DNA of 64,000 nucleotides from Flavihumibacter cheonanensis (GTDB lineage: Bacteria; Bacteroidota; Bacteroidia; Chitinophagales; Chitinophagaceae), in the NCBI RefSeq assembly GCF_022352215.1, contig NZ_JAKRWF010000002.1, positions 620,001 through 684,000 of the forward strand. Direction: 5' to 3'. A program made the position numbers and the translations under genes. The notes below the pieces were generated by a model. It did no database searches. It was not told where the DNA came from and saw only the letters and a list, made by a program, of their open reading frames with translations. Shown here piece after piece: positions 36,114 to 44,337 of this stretch; positions within the stretch are counted from its first letter, which is position 1, and each line of letters begins with the position of its first letter.

Positions 36114-36947
36114 ATGGCGAATATTTTAGTTCCTTTTGATTTTTCCCCCAATGCCATCAGTGCATTGGACCAGGCCTTATACATTGCAAATGACAAGGGA
36201 TTGACAATCGAAGTATTGCATATCCTGAATTTTAAAGCGGCACATGATTATCCCAATGAATGGCATATAGATCCGCATCATGTTGATTTAGGCGCGATTG
36301 AAGCAAAGCTGGCAGAGATTGTTGCCGAACGCAGTGCAGCCTGCTGTGGTGAGGCGACTCCTACAGTGACTACCTCGGTTCGGGAAAGTGTGATGATCAA
36401 TGGCGGGATCATCAACCATATGCTGGAAAACAAAGCCGAACTAATTGTAATGGGCACCCATGGTGCCTCCAATGCCGTGGAGCGTTTCTGGGGTAGCAAT
36501 ACCAGCACTATGATCAACCATAGCTTGTTTCCTATTTTGGCTGTACCGCGCGACTGGCACCCCATGAAGATTGAGGAATTACTGGCAGCCATCTCCCTGA
36601 AGGAAGCAAAAACCTGCCTGCCGAAATTGGCAGAATGGGCCAACTGGTTCAACGTTAAGGCAGAAGTTATTTCACTTACTTCAGTACCTGAAGCCGACCA
36701 GGATGAAATGGAGGCTGCTGTAAGGGCCTATCCCGAGATCACTGCACACCTGGTTCCCAAGAAAGACGATCTGCCCATGTGGAAGAACCTGGTGAATTAT
36801 ACCGCAGATCGCAAAAAGGCAGCCCTACTGATGTTTGTTCATGAGCGGAACGTATTTGATAAACTTTTCAATTATAGCATTACTTCTAAGGTAGCGGATG
36901 GCATTCATATACCGCTGTTGGCAATTCCTACTACTAAAAAGTCCTGA
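36114..36947 (+). CDS. Universal stress protein, tandem Usp domains
   Basis: This 277-residue cytosolic protein is made of two Usp folds. The first (residues 1-146) begins 'ANILVPFDFSPNAISALDQAL' and has the nucleotide-binding loop GTHGASNAVERFWGSNT. The second (about 150-277) is degenerate and lacks a clear ATP loop. Third gene after SQR, 21 bases downstream of DUF202. A function in redox or respiratory stress is inferred from context. Confidence 0.88.
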   Translation: MANILVPFDFSPNAISALDQALYIANDKGLTIEVLHILNFKAAHDYPNEWHIDPHHVDLGAIEAKLAEIVAERSAACCGEATPTVTTSVRESVMINGGIINHMLENKAELIVMGTHGASNAVERFWGSNTSTMINHSLFPILAVPRDWHPMKIEELLAAISLKEAKTCLPKLAEWANWFNVKAEVISLTSVPEADQDEMEAAVRAYPEITAHLVPKKDDLPMWKNLVNYTADRKKAALLMFVHERNVFDKLFNYSITSKVADGIHIPLLAIPTTKKS

Positions 36948-36960
36948 GTTTCAACAGCGG

Positions 36961-36990
36961 TTGGCATAACCACCCCGATAGGATAACTTT
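36961..36990 (+). promoter_or_regulatory. Promoter of heme A synthase, probably leaderless
   Basis: TTG at 36961-36963, 19 bases of spacer and TAACTTTG at 36983-36990. The ATG begins eight bases after the box at 36998, where transcription itself should begin, so the mRNA is likely leaderless or nearly so. Confidence 0.6.
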
Positions 36991-36997
36991 GCGGGCC

Positions 36998-38071
36998 ATG
37001 GAAACCATTCGTCAGCAAAGAGGACAACGAGCCGTAGCCATCTGGCTGCTCATTGGGGTAGGGATGCTCATCGTACAGATTTTATTGGGAGGAATAACCC
37101 GCTTAACCGGGTCAGGACTCTCCATAACTGAATGGGAAGTGGTGACTGGCACCCTGCCGCCCCTCAATGAAGCCGGATGGCTGGATAAATTCCGGGAGTA
37201 TCAGCAAACCCCTCAATACCGCCTGCTGAATACCGATTTCAACCTGGATGATTTCAAGTTTATTTTCTTCTGGGAATGGTTTCACCGGTTTTGGGCCAGG
37301 CTTATTGGAGTGGTATTCGTAGTGGGATTTGTTTACCTGATTTCAAAGCGTTACCTGAAACGTGAAATGGTGAATCCCCTCCTGACTCTCTTTGTGCTGG
37401 GAGCACTGCAGGGAGCTGTAGGCTGGATCATGGTGGCAAGTGGCTTAACCGGAGATGCAGTATACGTGAAGCCTACCCGGCTGGCCATGCATTTTGTGCT
37501 GGCACTCGGATTACTCTCTTATACTTTCTGGTTTGCCTTACAATTACTGGTTCCCAACCAGGAGCGGCGTTTTGCACCCCAGGTAAAAAAGTTCACCTGG
37601 ATTCTACTTGGTTTATTGGCCCTGCAATTGGTGTATGGGGCCTTAATGGCCGGACATAAAGCTGCGGCAGTAGCATCTACCTGGCCAACCATCAACGGGG
37701 CCTGGGTGCCGGAAGGAATGGGAAGTCACAGTCCCTGGCTGATCAACCTGATTGATAATACCATCACGGTTCATTTTATACATAGGAACCTGGCTTACCT
37801 GATTACCATAATGGTGATTCTCTGGTACCGGAAAGCTAGTCTTGAAAGTATCTCTCCCGCTGCGCGTGCTTATCTGCGCTGGCCCCTGATGATTGTGGTG
37901 GTGCAGGTATTGCTGGGAATTTTATCCCTATTAACCAGCAAATCCATCGTGCCCAATCAGTGGGGCAATTTTGAATGGATGGCTCAATTGCACCAGTTGG
38001 TAGCGATGTTCCTGGTACTGTCACTGGTGGGCATGTTGTATCTTTTCGGTGAGCGCAGGCAGCGCGCATAA
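36998..38071 (+). CDS. ctaA: Heme A synthase (COX15/CtaA family)
   Basis: This 357-residue inner-membrane enzyme oxidises heme O to heme A for cytochrome aa3 oxidases. Eight helices are visible, with 'QILLGGITRLTGSGLSITEWEVVTG' near the N-terminus and histidines in 'WEWFHRFWARLIG', 'AMHF', 'VHFIHRNLAYL' and 'LHQLVAM' at the usual heme positions. ATG 36998 is chosen because a perfect -7 box ends eight bases before it; a TTG at 36989 lies in that box. It is transcribed alone. Confidence 0.94.
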   Translation: METIRQQRGQRAVAIWLLIGVGMLIVQILLGGITRLTGSGLSITEWEVVTGTLPPLNEAGWLDKFREYQQTPQYRLLNTDFNLDDFKFIFFWEWFHRFWARLIGVVFVVGFVYLISKRYLKREMVNPLLTLFVLGALQGAVGWIMVASGLTGDAVYVKPTRLAMHFVLALGLLSYTFWFALQLLVPNQERRFAPQVKKFTWILLGLLALQLVYGALMAGHKAAAVASTWPTINGAWVPEGMGSHSPWLINLIDNTITVHFIHRNLAYLITIMVILWYRKASLESISPAARAYLRWPLMIVVVQVLLGILSLLTSKSIVPNQWGNFEWMAQLHQLVAMFLVLSLVGMLYLFGERRQRA

Positions 38072-38079
38072 TTTGAGAC

Positions 38080-38109
38080 TTGTCTAAACGTTCTAAGAGT
38101 GTATCTTGG
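38080..38109 (+). promoter_or_regulatory. Possible promoter of the patatin gene
   Basis: TTG at 38080-38082, 19 bases of spacer and TATCTTGG at 38102-38109 (one mismatch to TAnnTTTG). The ATG at 38117 follows seven bases later, so this transcript may also be leaderless. Confidence 0.4.
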
Positions 38110-38116
38110 AACCGCG

Positions 38117-40354
38117 ATGAAGCAACGCCTGAAAGCCATATTCTATTCCTTTGCCGTACAACTGGTGTTACTGCATTTCAAGAAATTCCAGATCCTGCTG
38201 ATCTTCTGGTTGGCATTATTTGGGGCGGTAAGTGGCAACTTCATGGCCAGTTTTGGAGTAGATTCCCTGTATTTATCACCGGAATACCTGGGCAGTGTGA
38301 ATGCCATTTCAGCCGGGATTGTAGGCATGTCGGTCGGCATCTTCATCATGAGCTGGAACATTACTACGTTCATCCTCTTCTGCCGGCATTTCCGGTTTTT
38401 GGCAACTACTACCAGACCCTTTCTAAAGTATTGCATCAACAATGCAGTTATTCCATTGCTATTCCTGGTCTTTTATTTTGTGAACGCGGTTGATTTTGAT
38501 CTGCACAAGGAATTATTATCAGTAAGTGAAGTGATGACCCTGGTAGGAGGTTTTTTAATGGGACTGGTCCTGGTCATTTTTCTTTCACTGGGTTATTTTT
38601 TTGGTGCGGATATCACGATTGCGAGGAACATGATCAGCCTGGATCCTTCCCCCATGGCCTTGCACAGGGGAGTGAAACCGCATATTGTGTTAAACAGTGG
38701 AGGCAGCCGGTTAATCAAGGTAACGACCTACCTGAGTGGCCGCCTCAATGTAAAAGCAGTACGAGATGTAACCCACTATAGCAAAGAATTCCTGGAAAGT
38801 ATTTTCAGTCGCCATCATTTTGCTGCGGTCTTATCCATCTTTATAGCTTTTGTGTTTTTGATGCTGGTGGGATTTCTGCTTGATTATGAAATGTTCAAAC
38901 TGCCGGCAGCAGCCAGCATCACCATCTTTTTTGCAATACTGGTTTCAGTAGCAGGAGCGTTTTCCTATTTTTTACAAAGCTGGAGTGTTCCTTTTGCCGT
39001 GGTGTTGATTGTGGTATTGAATCTGTTGTACCGGTATGGGGTAATCGATCCAACCAATAAAGCGTATGGATTGAATTATGGAAAAGAGATCTGGAAAGCG
39101 GCGTATACACCCGCGAATCTTGCAGCATTGAGTTCAGCTAAACGGGTGCGTACAGATTCCTTACGAATGGTGCAGGTGCTGGAGAACTGGAAAAGAAGAC
39201 AAACAGAGGAGAAGCCACATCTCTATATCATTAATGTAAGTGGCGGCGGAACCAGAAGTGCCACATTTACTATGGGCGTGATGCAAAAACTGGATAGTAT
39301 CTGCGGTGGGCAATTGATGCGGAAAACCTTTATGATCACAGGGGCGTCCGGTGGTATGCTGGGAGCGGCGTATTTCAGGGCTTTGTCAAGAGAACGTGAT
39401 TTGGGCAAACCGTTTCGGTTGCAGGATCCGGTTTATGTGGATGATATTTCTAAAGATTTGCTGAATCCGACTTTTTCTTCCTTTGTGGCGCGCGACCTGG
39501 CCGCACCTGCACAGAAGTTCAGTGTTGGTGAATACGAGTATGTAAAAGACCGTGCGTATGCGTTTGAGCAGCAATTAAACATCAATACCCGTTATTTATT
39601 GGATAAAGAATTCAGTGCGCTGGCAAAGGAGGAACAAGAGGCCCTGATGCCAACCATGATCTTCAATTCCGTCATTACGAGGGATGGCAGGAAAATGTTG
39701 ATCAGCACGCATCCGTTGAGTTTTTTGATGAAGCCATCGGGTGATCCGCGTCTGCAGCACCCAACAGATCCGGATGCGGTGGATTTTGCAGCCTTGTTAG
39801 AAAGGCAGGACCCGATGAATCTTCGGTTACTCACGGCATTGCGTATGAATGCTACCTTTCCTTATGTGTTACCAAATGTATGGTTGCCAACAGATCCGGT
39901 TATTGATGTGATGGATGCGGGGTTAAGAGATAATTATGGCATTGAAACAGCGGTACGGTTTATTCATGTTTTTCGGAACTGGATCAAGGAGAATACTACC
40001 GGTGTAACGCTTTTGCAGATCAAGGATCGCCAGGGTGGTGGATGGGAGCATCCTTTTGAATCGAAGGCGGTATCTGAAATAGTAACCAAGCCCTTGTTGC
40101 TCTTGCAACTGAACTGGTATAAAATGCAGCAGTACAATCACCAGGATCAGTTGGGCATGGTGAGTGATTTATTACCCGGACAATTCAACCGTATCAGTTT
40201 TCATTATCTGCCGGAGAAAGAAGAAACCAAGGCAGCGCTGAATTTTCATTTAACGCAACGCGAGAAAGTGGATATCCGGCATGCGTTGGATAATGAACTC
40301 AATGCGTTAGGGTTTATACGGTTTAAGGAATCAATAACTACGGAAGCTGATTGA
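38117..40354 (+). CDS. Membrane-anchored patatin-like phospholipase
   Basis: This 745-residue protein has about seven to eight membrane helices in its first half (to about residue 310), then a patatin domain. Seen are the oxyanion loop SGGGTRSA, the nucleophile motif GASGG (S411) and the catalytic aspartate D600 in DAGLRDNYG. Patatins hydrolyse acyl chains from phospholipids. The long helical N-terminus has no family I recognise. I take ATG 38117 over an upstream GTG. Its end overlaps the SDR pseudogene by 17 bases. Confidence 0.88.
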   Translation: MKQRLKAIFYSFAVQLVLLHFKKFQILLIFWLALFGAVSGNFMASFGVDSLYLSPEYLGSVNAISAGIVGMSVGIFIMSWNITTFILFCRHFRFLATTTRPFLKYCINNAVIPLLFLVFYFVNAVDFDLHKELLSVSEVMTLVGGFLMGLVLVIFLSLGYFFGADITIARNMISLDPSPMALHRGVKPHIVLNSGGSRLIKVTTYLSGRLNVKAVRDVTHYSKEFLESIFSRHHFAAVLSIFIAFVFLMLVGFLLDYEMFKLPAAASITIFFAILVSVAGAFSYFLQSWSVPFAVVLIVVLNLLYRYGVIDPTNKAYGLNYGKEIWKAAYTPANLAALSSAKRVRTDSLRMVQVLENWKRRQTEEKPHLYIINVSGGGTRSATFTMGVMQKLDSICGGQLMRKTFMITGASGGMLGAAYFRALSRERDLGKPFRLQDPVYVDDISKDLLNPTFSSFVARDLAAPAQKFSVGEYEYVKDRAYAFEQQLNINTRYLLDKEFSALAKEEQEALMPTMIFNSVITRDGRKMLISTHPLSFLMKPSGDPRLQHPTDPDAVDFAALLERQDPMNLRLLTALRMNATFPYVLPNVWLPTDPVIDVMDAGLRDNYGIETAVRFIHVFRNWIKENTTGVTLLQIKDRQGGGWEHPFESKAVSEIVTKPLLLLQLNWYKMQQYNHQDQLGMVSDLLPGQFNRISFHYLPEKEETKAALNFHLTQREKVDIRHALDNELNALGFIRFKESITTEAD

Positions 40355-40851
40355 TTTTTTTGAACGCAAATCGAGGTGCTATTCTGTGTAAAAAATAGAG
40401 TAGCTGCACAGCACCAACCCGAATTTCTGTTTTATTATTTTCTATTCCTTTCAGCATTTTTGCAACTGCCTCTTGTGGTTGAATGGCAATCCTGGGTGCA
40501 GCTCCTTTGTGCCAGGGGGTATTTACAACGGGAAACAAGACTTCAATAATTTCAATAGGATCGGGTTGGATTTGTTCTCTCAATACCTGGGTAAAAGAAT
40601 GAAGAGCAGCTTTGGTGGCGTTGTAGATTATCTGCAAGCCATGCAGCTAGTTTGAGTCGATCGCTTTCTATGGAAAGATCACAGGTGTAAATATGAATAC
40701 CGGGGACTTGCCACTGCGCTTGTAAAAGTGTTTCTTTATTTCTTCCGCAAATAATTACAGTGTTATTGAGTGCACTGAATTGTTTCGTCATTTCCAGTCC
40801 GATTCCGGAGCTGCCGCCAGTGATGAGAATCGTATTGCCAGAGCGTTGCAT
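40338..40851 (-). pseudogene. SDR oxidoreductase (DltE-like), internal deletion and frameshift
   Basis: Two fragments belong to one short-chain dehydrogenase. The first (from 40851) has the start 'GNTILITGGSSGIGLEMTKQF' and runs to 'DRLKLAAWL'. The second, in another frame, begins with the YxxxK site as YNATKAALHSF and runs to the normal C-terminus. About 80 residues that would carry the NNAG motif and the catalytic serine are missing. The ends abut near 40640-40660, where CTGCA/TGCAG form a short inverted repeat. The total, about 170 codons, is too short for a 230-250-residue family. It cannot make an active enzyme. Confidence 0.8.
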
Positions 40852-40908
40852 CCTGATAGATTTTGCAACGAAGCTAGTCTGCAGCCAAGACCCGGAAATT
40901 GATCTATG

Positions 40909-41445
40909 TTAACCGATCATTTTTTTGCGGATACGGCTTAAGGATTCAGGTTGTATACCGAGGTAAGAAGCAATTTGTTGTTGCGAAATTTGTTGCTCGA
41001 GTCCGGGAAATTCCAGCAGAAAGTTTCGATAGCGTGTTTCGGCATCTAATAATAGCAGATCGCGTTCGCGTTTTTCTTTGGATGCATAGCCTTTTTCAAG
41101 AGCCCTGATGAGGAATTTATCCCAGTAGGGATCTTGCTCCTGTAAAGTGAGCCAGTTTTGATAATTGATTTCAAGCAGGGTAGAAGTTTCGAGCGCCTGA
41201 ATAAAAAATAAGGAGGGAGATTGCTTGAGCATGGAAGTATAAGAAGCTAATACATTACCGGGAGCAATAAAACTTTTAGTGAATTCGATGCCTTTATCGT
41301 TCTGATAGTAATAACGAAAGAGACCGGATTGAACAAGTGCAAACTTCCTGGGAATCTGTCCTTCCCGAATAAAAAAATCACCTTTTTGCAGGATGGTTTG
41401 CTGGCCGATATCCTGTAGTATAGCTAAATGCGACGCATCAATCAT
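40909..41445 (-). CDS. Crp/Fnr-family transcriptional regulator
   Basis: This 178-residue regulator has a beta-roll sensor at 10-110 (GDFFIREGQIPRKFALVQSGLFRYY) and a short helix-turn-helix near the C-terminus (SQQQIASYLGIQPESLSRIRKKM). It is upstream of, and in the same direction as, the broken SDR gene, so its former target may be lost. It is of the type often found beside oxidoreductases in Bacteroidota. The effector is unknown. Confidence 0.9.
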   Translation of the reverse strand: MIDASHLAILQDIGQQTILQKGDFFIREGQIPRKFALVQSGLFRYYYQNDKGIEFTKSFIAPGNVLASYTSMLKQSPSLFFIQALETSTLLEINYQNWLTLQEQDPYWDKFLIRALEKGYASKEKRERDLLLLDAETRYRNFLLEFPGLEQQISQQQIASYLGIQPESLSRIRKKMIG

Positions 41446-41533
41446 AGTGGGTTCCTCGTGTTAGGTGCTTAAATTTACTAAAATAGCTGTCCGGTTTTGA
41501 GTACTTCACCTGTTATCGATAAAACTAATCAGT

Positions 41534-41896
41534 ATGCAAGAGTATGTATTGATCTTCCGTCATGAAGATGGACAAGCAGTAGCATCCCCTGAGCAAATGC
41601 AGGAATGGATGAAGCAAACCATGGACTGGATTGGCACAATAGCCGCGAAAAACAAATTTGTAAGTGGAACGGGTCTTCCCTTTGAGGAAGCAAAAGTGGT
41701 GAAGGCAACTGATAAGGGATTGATGGTAACCAATGGTCCGTTTGGGGATATCAAGGAAACCCTCGGCGGGTACATCATTGTTAAAGCGGATTCCGTGGAA
41801 GAAGCGGTTGAATTTGCAAAGGGAAGTCCGGTTTTGCAGGGAATTGGCAACAGTGTGGAAGTTCGCAAAATTGCAAGTGGGGATGGCATCCATTAA
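41534..41896 (+). CDS. YciI/DGPF-domain protein linked to ECF sigma factor
   Basis: This 120-residue dimeric alpha-beta barrel protein has YCII-type sequence 'MVTNGPFGDIKETLGGYIIVKADSVEEAVEFAKGSP', where NGPF replaces the usual DGPF. Proteins of this family are encoded beside ECF42-type sigma factors and take part in their stress response. Here the sigma gene starts 14 bases before the end of this gene, so translation is coupled, although the sigma gene is broken. Confidence 0.9.
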   Translation: MQEYVLIFRHEDGQAVASPEQMQEWMKQTMDWIGTIAAKNKFVSGTGLPFEEAKVVKATDKGLMVTNGPFGDIKETLGGYIIVKADSVEEAVEFAKGSPVLQGIGNSVEVRKIASGDGIH

Positions 41897-43075
41897 GCAG
41901 GATACTGCGCAATTGGTGCCTCATTTATTCCGGACGGAATTCAGGAAAATAACTACGCATCTCTGCCACCTTTATGGGTTGGAGTACCTGGGAGAAGCGG
42001 AGGATATTGCAAGTGAAACGTTCCTGGCGGCACTGGAAAGCTGGCCGTATAAAGGGATACCTCCAAATCCGGCTGCCTGGTTATACCGGGTGGCTAAGAA
42101 CAAAGCGATGAACCGCCTGGAGCAAAAAGCAACGCGAAGAAAGGTGGAAGCTCAGTTACCGGCAGTGGAGTTGGAGGATATTCCTTATCCGGAAGCGGAA
42201 GGGGATCAGTTGCGGATGTTGTTTGCGATCTGTCATCCTGCTTTGTCAAAAGAAACGCAGGTGACGATGGCGCTTCGCATACTGGGGGGATTTGGACTGG
42301 ATGAAATCGCATCTGCCTTATTTATCAGTAAGGAGACTATTCAGAAAAGATTGTATCGGGGAAGGGAGACGCTGAAGGAGCAAGGGATTGTGCTGGAAAT
42401 GCCAATTGGTATTGCATTGCAGGAGCGACTTTTACAGAAGGGTATTATTCAGAAACAAAGGAGGAATTGATACGCGAGGAGTTGTGTTTTGAAGCCATGC
42501 GCCTGGCTTATCTGTTAACCGAGCAGTCGCCAACTGATAGCCCGAAGGTGCGGGCCTTACTGGCCTTGTTTTGTTTTCAGGCATCCCGGTTTACTGCGCG
42601 CAGGAATAAAGCGGGGGAATGGTTGCTCTATGATCAGCAGGATAGTTCCTTGTGGGACCAGGAACTGATTGCAAAGGGAGTGGAGTGGTTGCACAAGGCG
42701 AGTGTGGGTGAAGAGATCAGTTTTTATCATTTGGAGGCAGCGATTGCTTATTGGTATACGCGGCCAGAGGATAGTGCTGAAAAATGGGAAGCTATAGTAG
42801 GGCTATACGAACAGTTGATCGTATTAAAGCCATCACCTATTGTAGCATTGAACAGGATTTTTGCAGTGTACAAACTGAAGGGTGCTCCAGCAGCCATTCG
42901 ATTGGCAGAGCAGTTGACGATGTCCGGCAATCCGTATTACTACATGTTGGTTGGGGAACTACACAGTGAATTGGATAAACAGTATGCACGGGAATGTTTC
43001 AGGAAAGCATTTCAATTAGCGAATACAGAGGCTGATCGAAGTTTTATTGAAAAGCGGTTAAAGGAAATGGGTTGA
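41883..43075 (+). pseudogene. ECF42-type RNA polymerase sigma factor, broken by a small deletion
   Basis: The first part (41883-42470, 195 residues) has sigma regions 2 and 4: 'EDIASETFLAALESWPYKGIPPNPAAWLYRVAKNKAMNRL' and 'GGFGLDEIASALFISKETIQKRLYRGRETL'. The second (frame of 42467-43075) holds the DUF6596/TPR-like C-terminal domain (REELCFEAMRLAYLLTE, LEAAIAYWYT, SPIVALNRIFAVYK). At the join, LQERL is followed, in a different frame, by FTEGYYSETKEEL. Intact family members have about ten more residues there, so a deletion of about 31 bases best explains it. A sequencing error is possible but would not restore the lost codons. Confidence 0.78.
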
Positions 43076-43440
43076 TTGCTTGTTTTTTTGAGTGCTCTGG
43101 AACGGTTGCAGAACGGTTGCAGAACGGTTCACTGACGGTTGCAGAACGGTACCTGAACGGTTGCGGAACGGTACTTGAACGATCAAACAGTGCCGAATGG
43201 ACGATTAAAAGCTGCCGAATGGAAAAATTGTCTGACCAAAAAGAACTGTACAGTTGTAAAAAAACTAGAATCTATTTGCTTAGTGCAATTTACATAAATT
43301 CTGATGAAAATACGCCAGGCCTTGTATTGTAATGGGGCATTTTATTTGAACCCGCAAAAAGTATACATGTTACCGAAATATGTATAAGTCAAGCTTTAGA
43401 AAGTGACTGACTTTTGTGACACATAAAAATTATTATCAAA
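43076..43440. other. Intergenic stretch with tandem repeat and a short palindrome
   Basis: This 365-base stretch is occupied by the 11-base repeat at 43100-43187 and an AT-rich remainder. AACTGTACAGTT at 43244-43255 is a perfect 12-base palindrome of unknown meaning. No credible gene was seen; the open frame across the repeat is a by-product of its period. Confidence 0.6.
43100..43187. repeat. 11-base tandem repeat, eight copies
   Basis: Eight units of GAACGGTTGCA type fill exactly 88 bases: units 1 and 2 are identical; units 3 and 4 are 12 and 10 bases and add up to 22; units 5-7 vary only in the last four bases (TACCT, TTGCG, TACTT); unit 8 is GAACGATCAAA. The conserved part is GAACGGT. 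The changes are concentrated in the last positions of each unit. Confidence 0.9.
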
Positions 43441-44277
43441 ATGAGCAAAACAGTCATAATTACAGGAGCGTCACAAGGAATCGGAAAACTAACTGCCTTA
43501 AAGTTCAAAGAACAGGGATACAACGTAATTGCTGTCTCAAGGTCAATTTCAAAATCGCAGGAACTTAAGTCTAAAGGTATCGACCTATATGACATGGACA
43601 TTTCCGATACCAATAGCGTTGAACTTGCCTTTTATAAAATATTCTCAAAATATCCTCAGATTGATATTTTAATTAACAATGCAGGATTTTCACAAAATGG
43701 CTTTATTGAAGAATTATCAATAGATCAGCTTCGTTATCAATTTGAGGTGAATGTCTTTGGCTTAATTAAAGTCACACAAATGGTATTACCTTCTATGCGG
43801 AAAGCTAGAAAAGGTAAAATTATCAATATTGGTTCTATCGGAGGTGACTTTACCTCACCTGGAGCAAGTGCATATCATGCATCAAAGTATGCAATTGAAA
43901 GCTTTACTGATGGATTGCGCCAAGAGTTAAAAGCATTTGGTATTGATGTTATACTCATCAAGCCAGGTGGTGTAGCAACAGATTTTACAGCTAATTCGAG
44001 ATCAAACTACCCCAATCCAATTAAAGGTAACCCTTACGAAATACAGCGAAAGAAGTATAATGAAATGTTAGATAAGATTTTGGACCCCAGTAAGAGTAGT
44101 TTTGCTCTATTAACTCCATATAAGGTAGTAAGCGTAATAATTGAAGCGATAAACGACTCAAAACCAAAAACAAGATATAGAATAGGGAGTGCGGCAAAAA
44201 TGATTCTCTTGATGAAGAGGCTTATGTCTGACAGATCTTTTGATAATATGCTCTTAAAACAATTGAAATTAAACTAA
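43441..44277 (+). CDS. SDR-family oxidoreductase (AT-rich, likely acquired)
   Basis: This 278-residue NAD(P)-dependent short-chain dehydrogenase has the cofactor motif TGASQGIGK (residues 8-16), the structural NNAG at about 80-83, the catalytic serine in 'NIGSIGG' and tyrosine/lysine in YHASK. The substrate is unknown. Base composition is clearly more AT-rich than most of the window, and codon use (AAA, ATT, TTA) differs with it. It is followed by an equally AT-rich AraC gene, suggesting the pair arrived together. Confidence 0.92.
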   Translation: MSKTVIITGASQGIGKLTALKFKEQGYNVIAVSRSISKSQELKSKGIDLYDMDISDTNSVELAFYKIFSKYPQIDILINNAGFSQNGFIEELSIDQLRYQFEVNVFGLIKVTQMVLPSMRKARKGKIINIGSIGGDFTSPGASAYHASKYAIESFTDGLRQELKAFGIDVILIKPGGVATDFTANSRSNYPNPIKGNPYEIQRKKYNEMLDKILDPSKSSFALLTPYKVVSVIIEAINDSKPKTRYRIGSAAKMILLMKRLMSDRSFDNMLLKQLKLN

Positions 44278-44337
44278 CCAAATAAATAATGGTAAATTAT
44301 AGTATGATTTTATTCAATTGCAATTTTCTTTTGTAAA

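Noticed and set aside
38080-38493. 137-residue frame overlapping the patatin N-terminus
   Set aside because: It lies in another frame inside a strongly supported membrane protein gene and has no recognisable features.
41733-41882. Upstream extension of the sigma factor gene
   Set aside because: The extra 50 residues are the YciI gene read in another frame; ATG 41883 gives the normal N-terminus of the family.
43100-43187. CRISPR array
   Set aside because: Units are only 11 bases with no spacers and there are no cas genes nearby.
43244-43255. AACTGTACAGTT as a LexA-type operator
   Set aside because: It is a single palindrome, far from a gene start and without a second site or a known matching regulator in Bacteroidota.
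43072-43332. 86-residue frame across the 11-base repeat
   Set aside because: The frame stays open because of the repeat itself; the protein has no signal or known domain and its start overlaps the sigma pseudogene.
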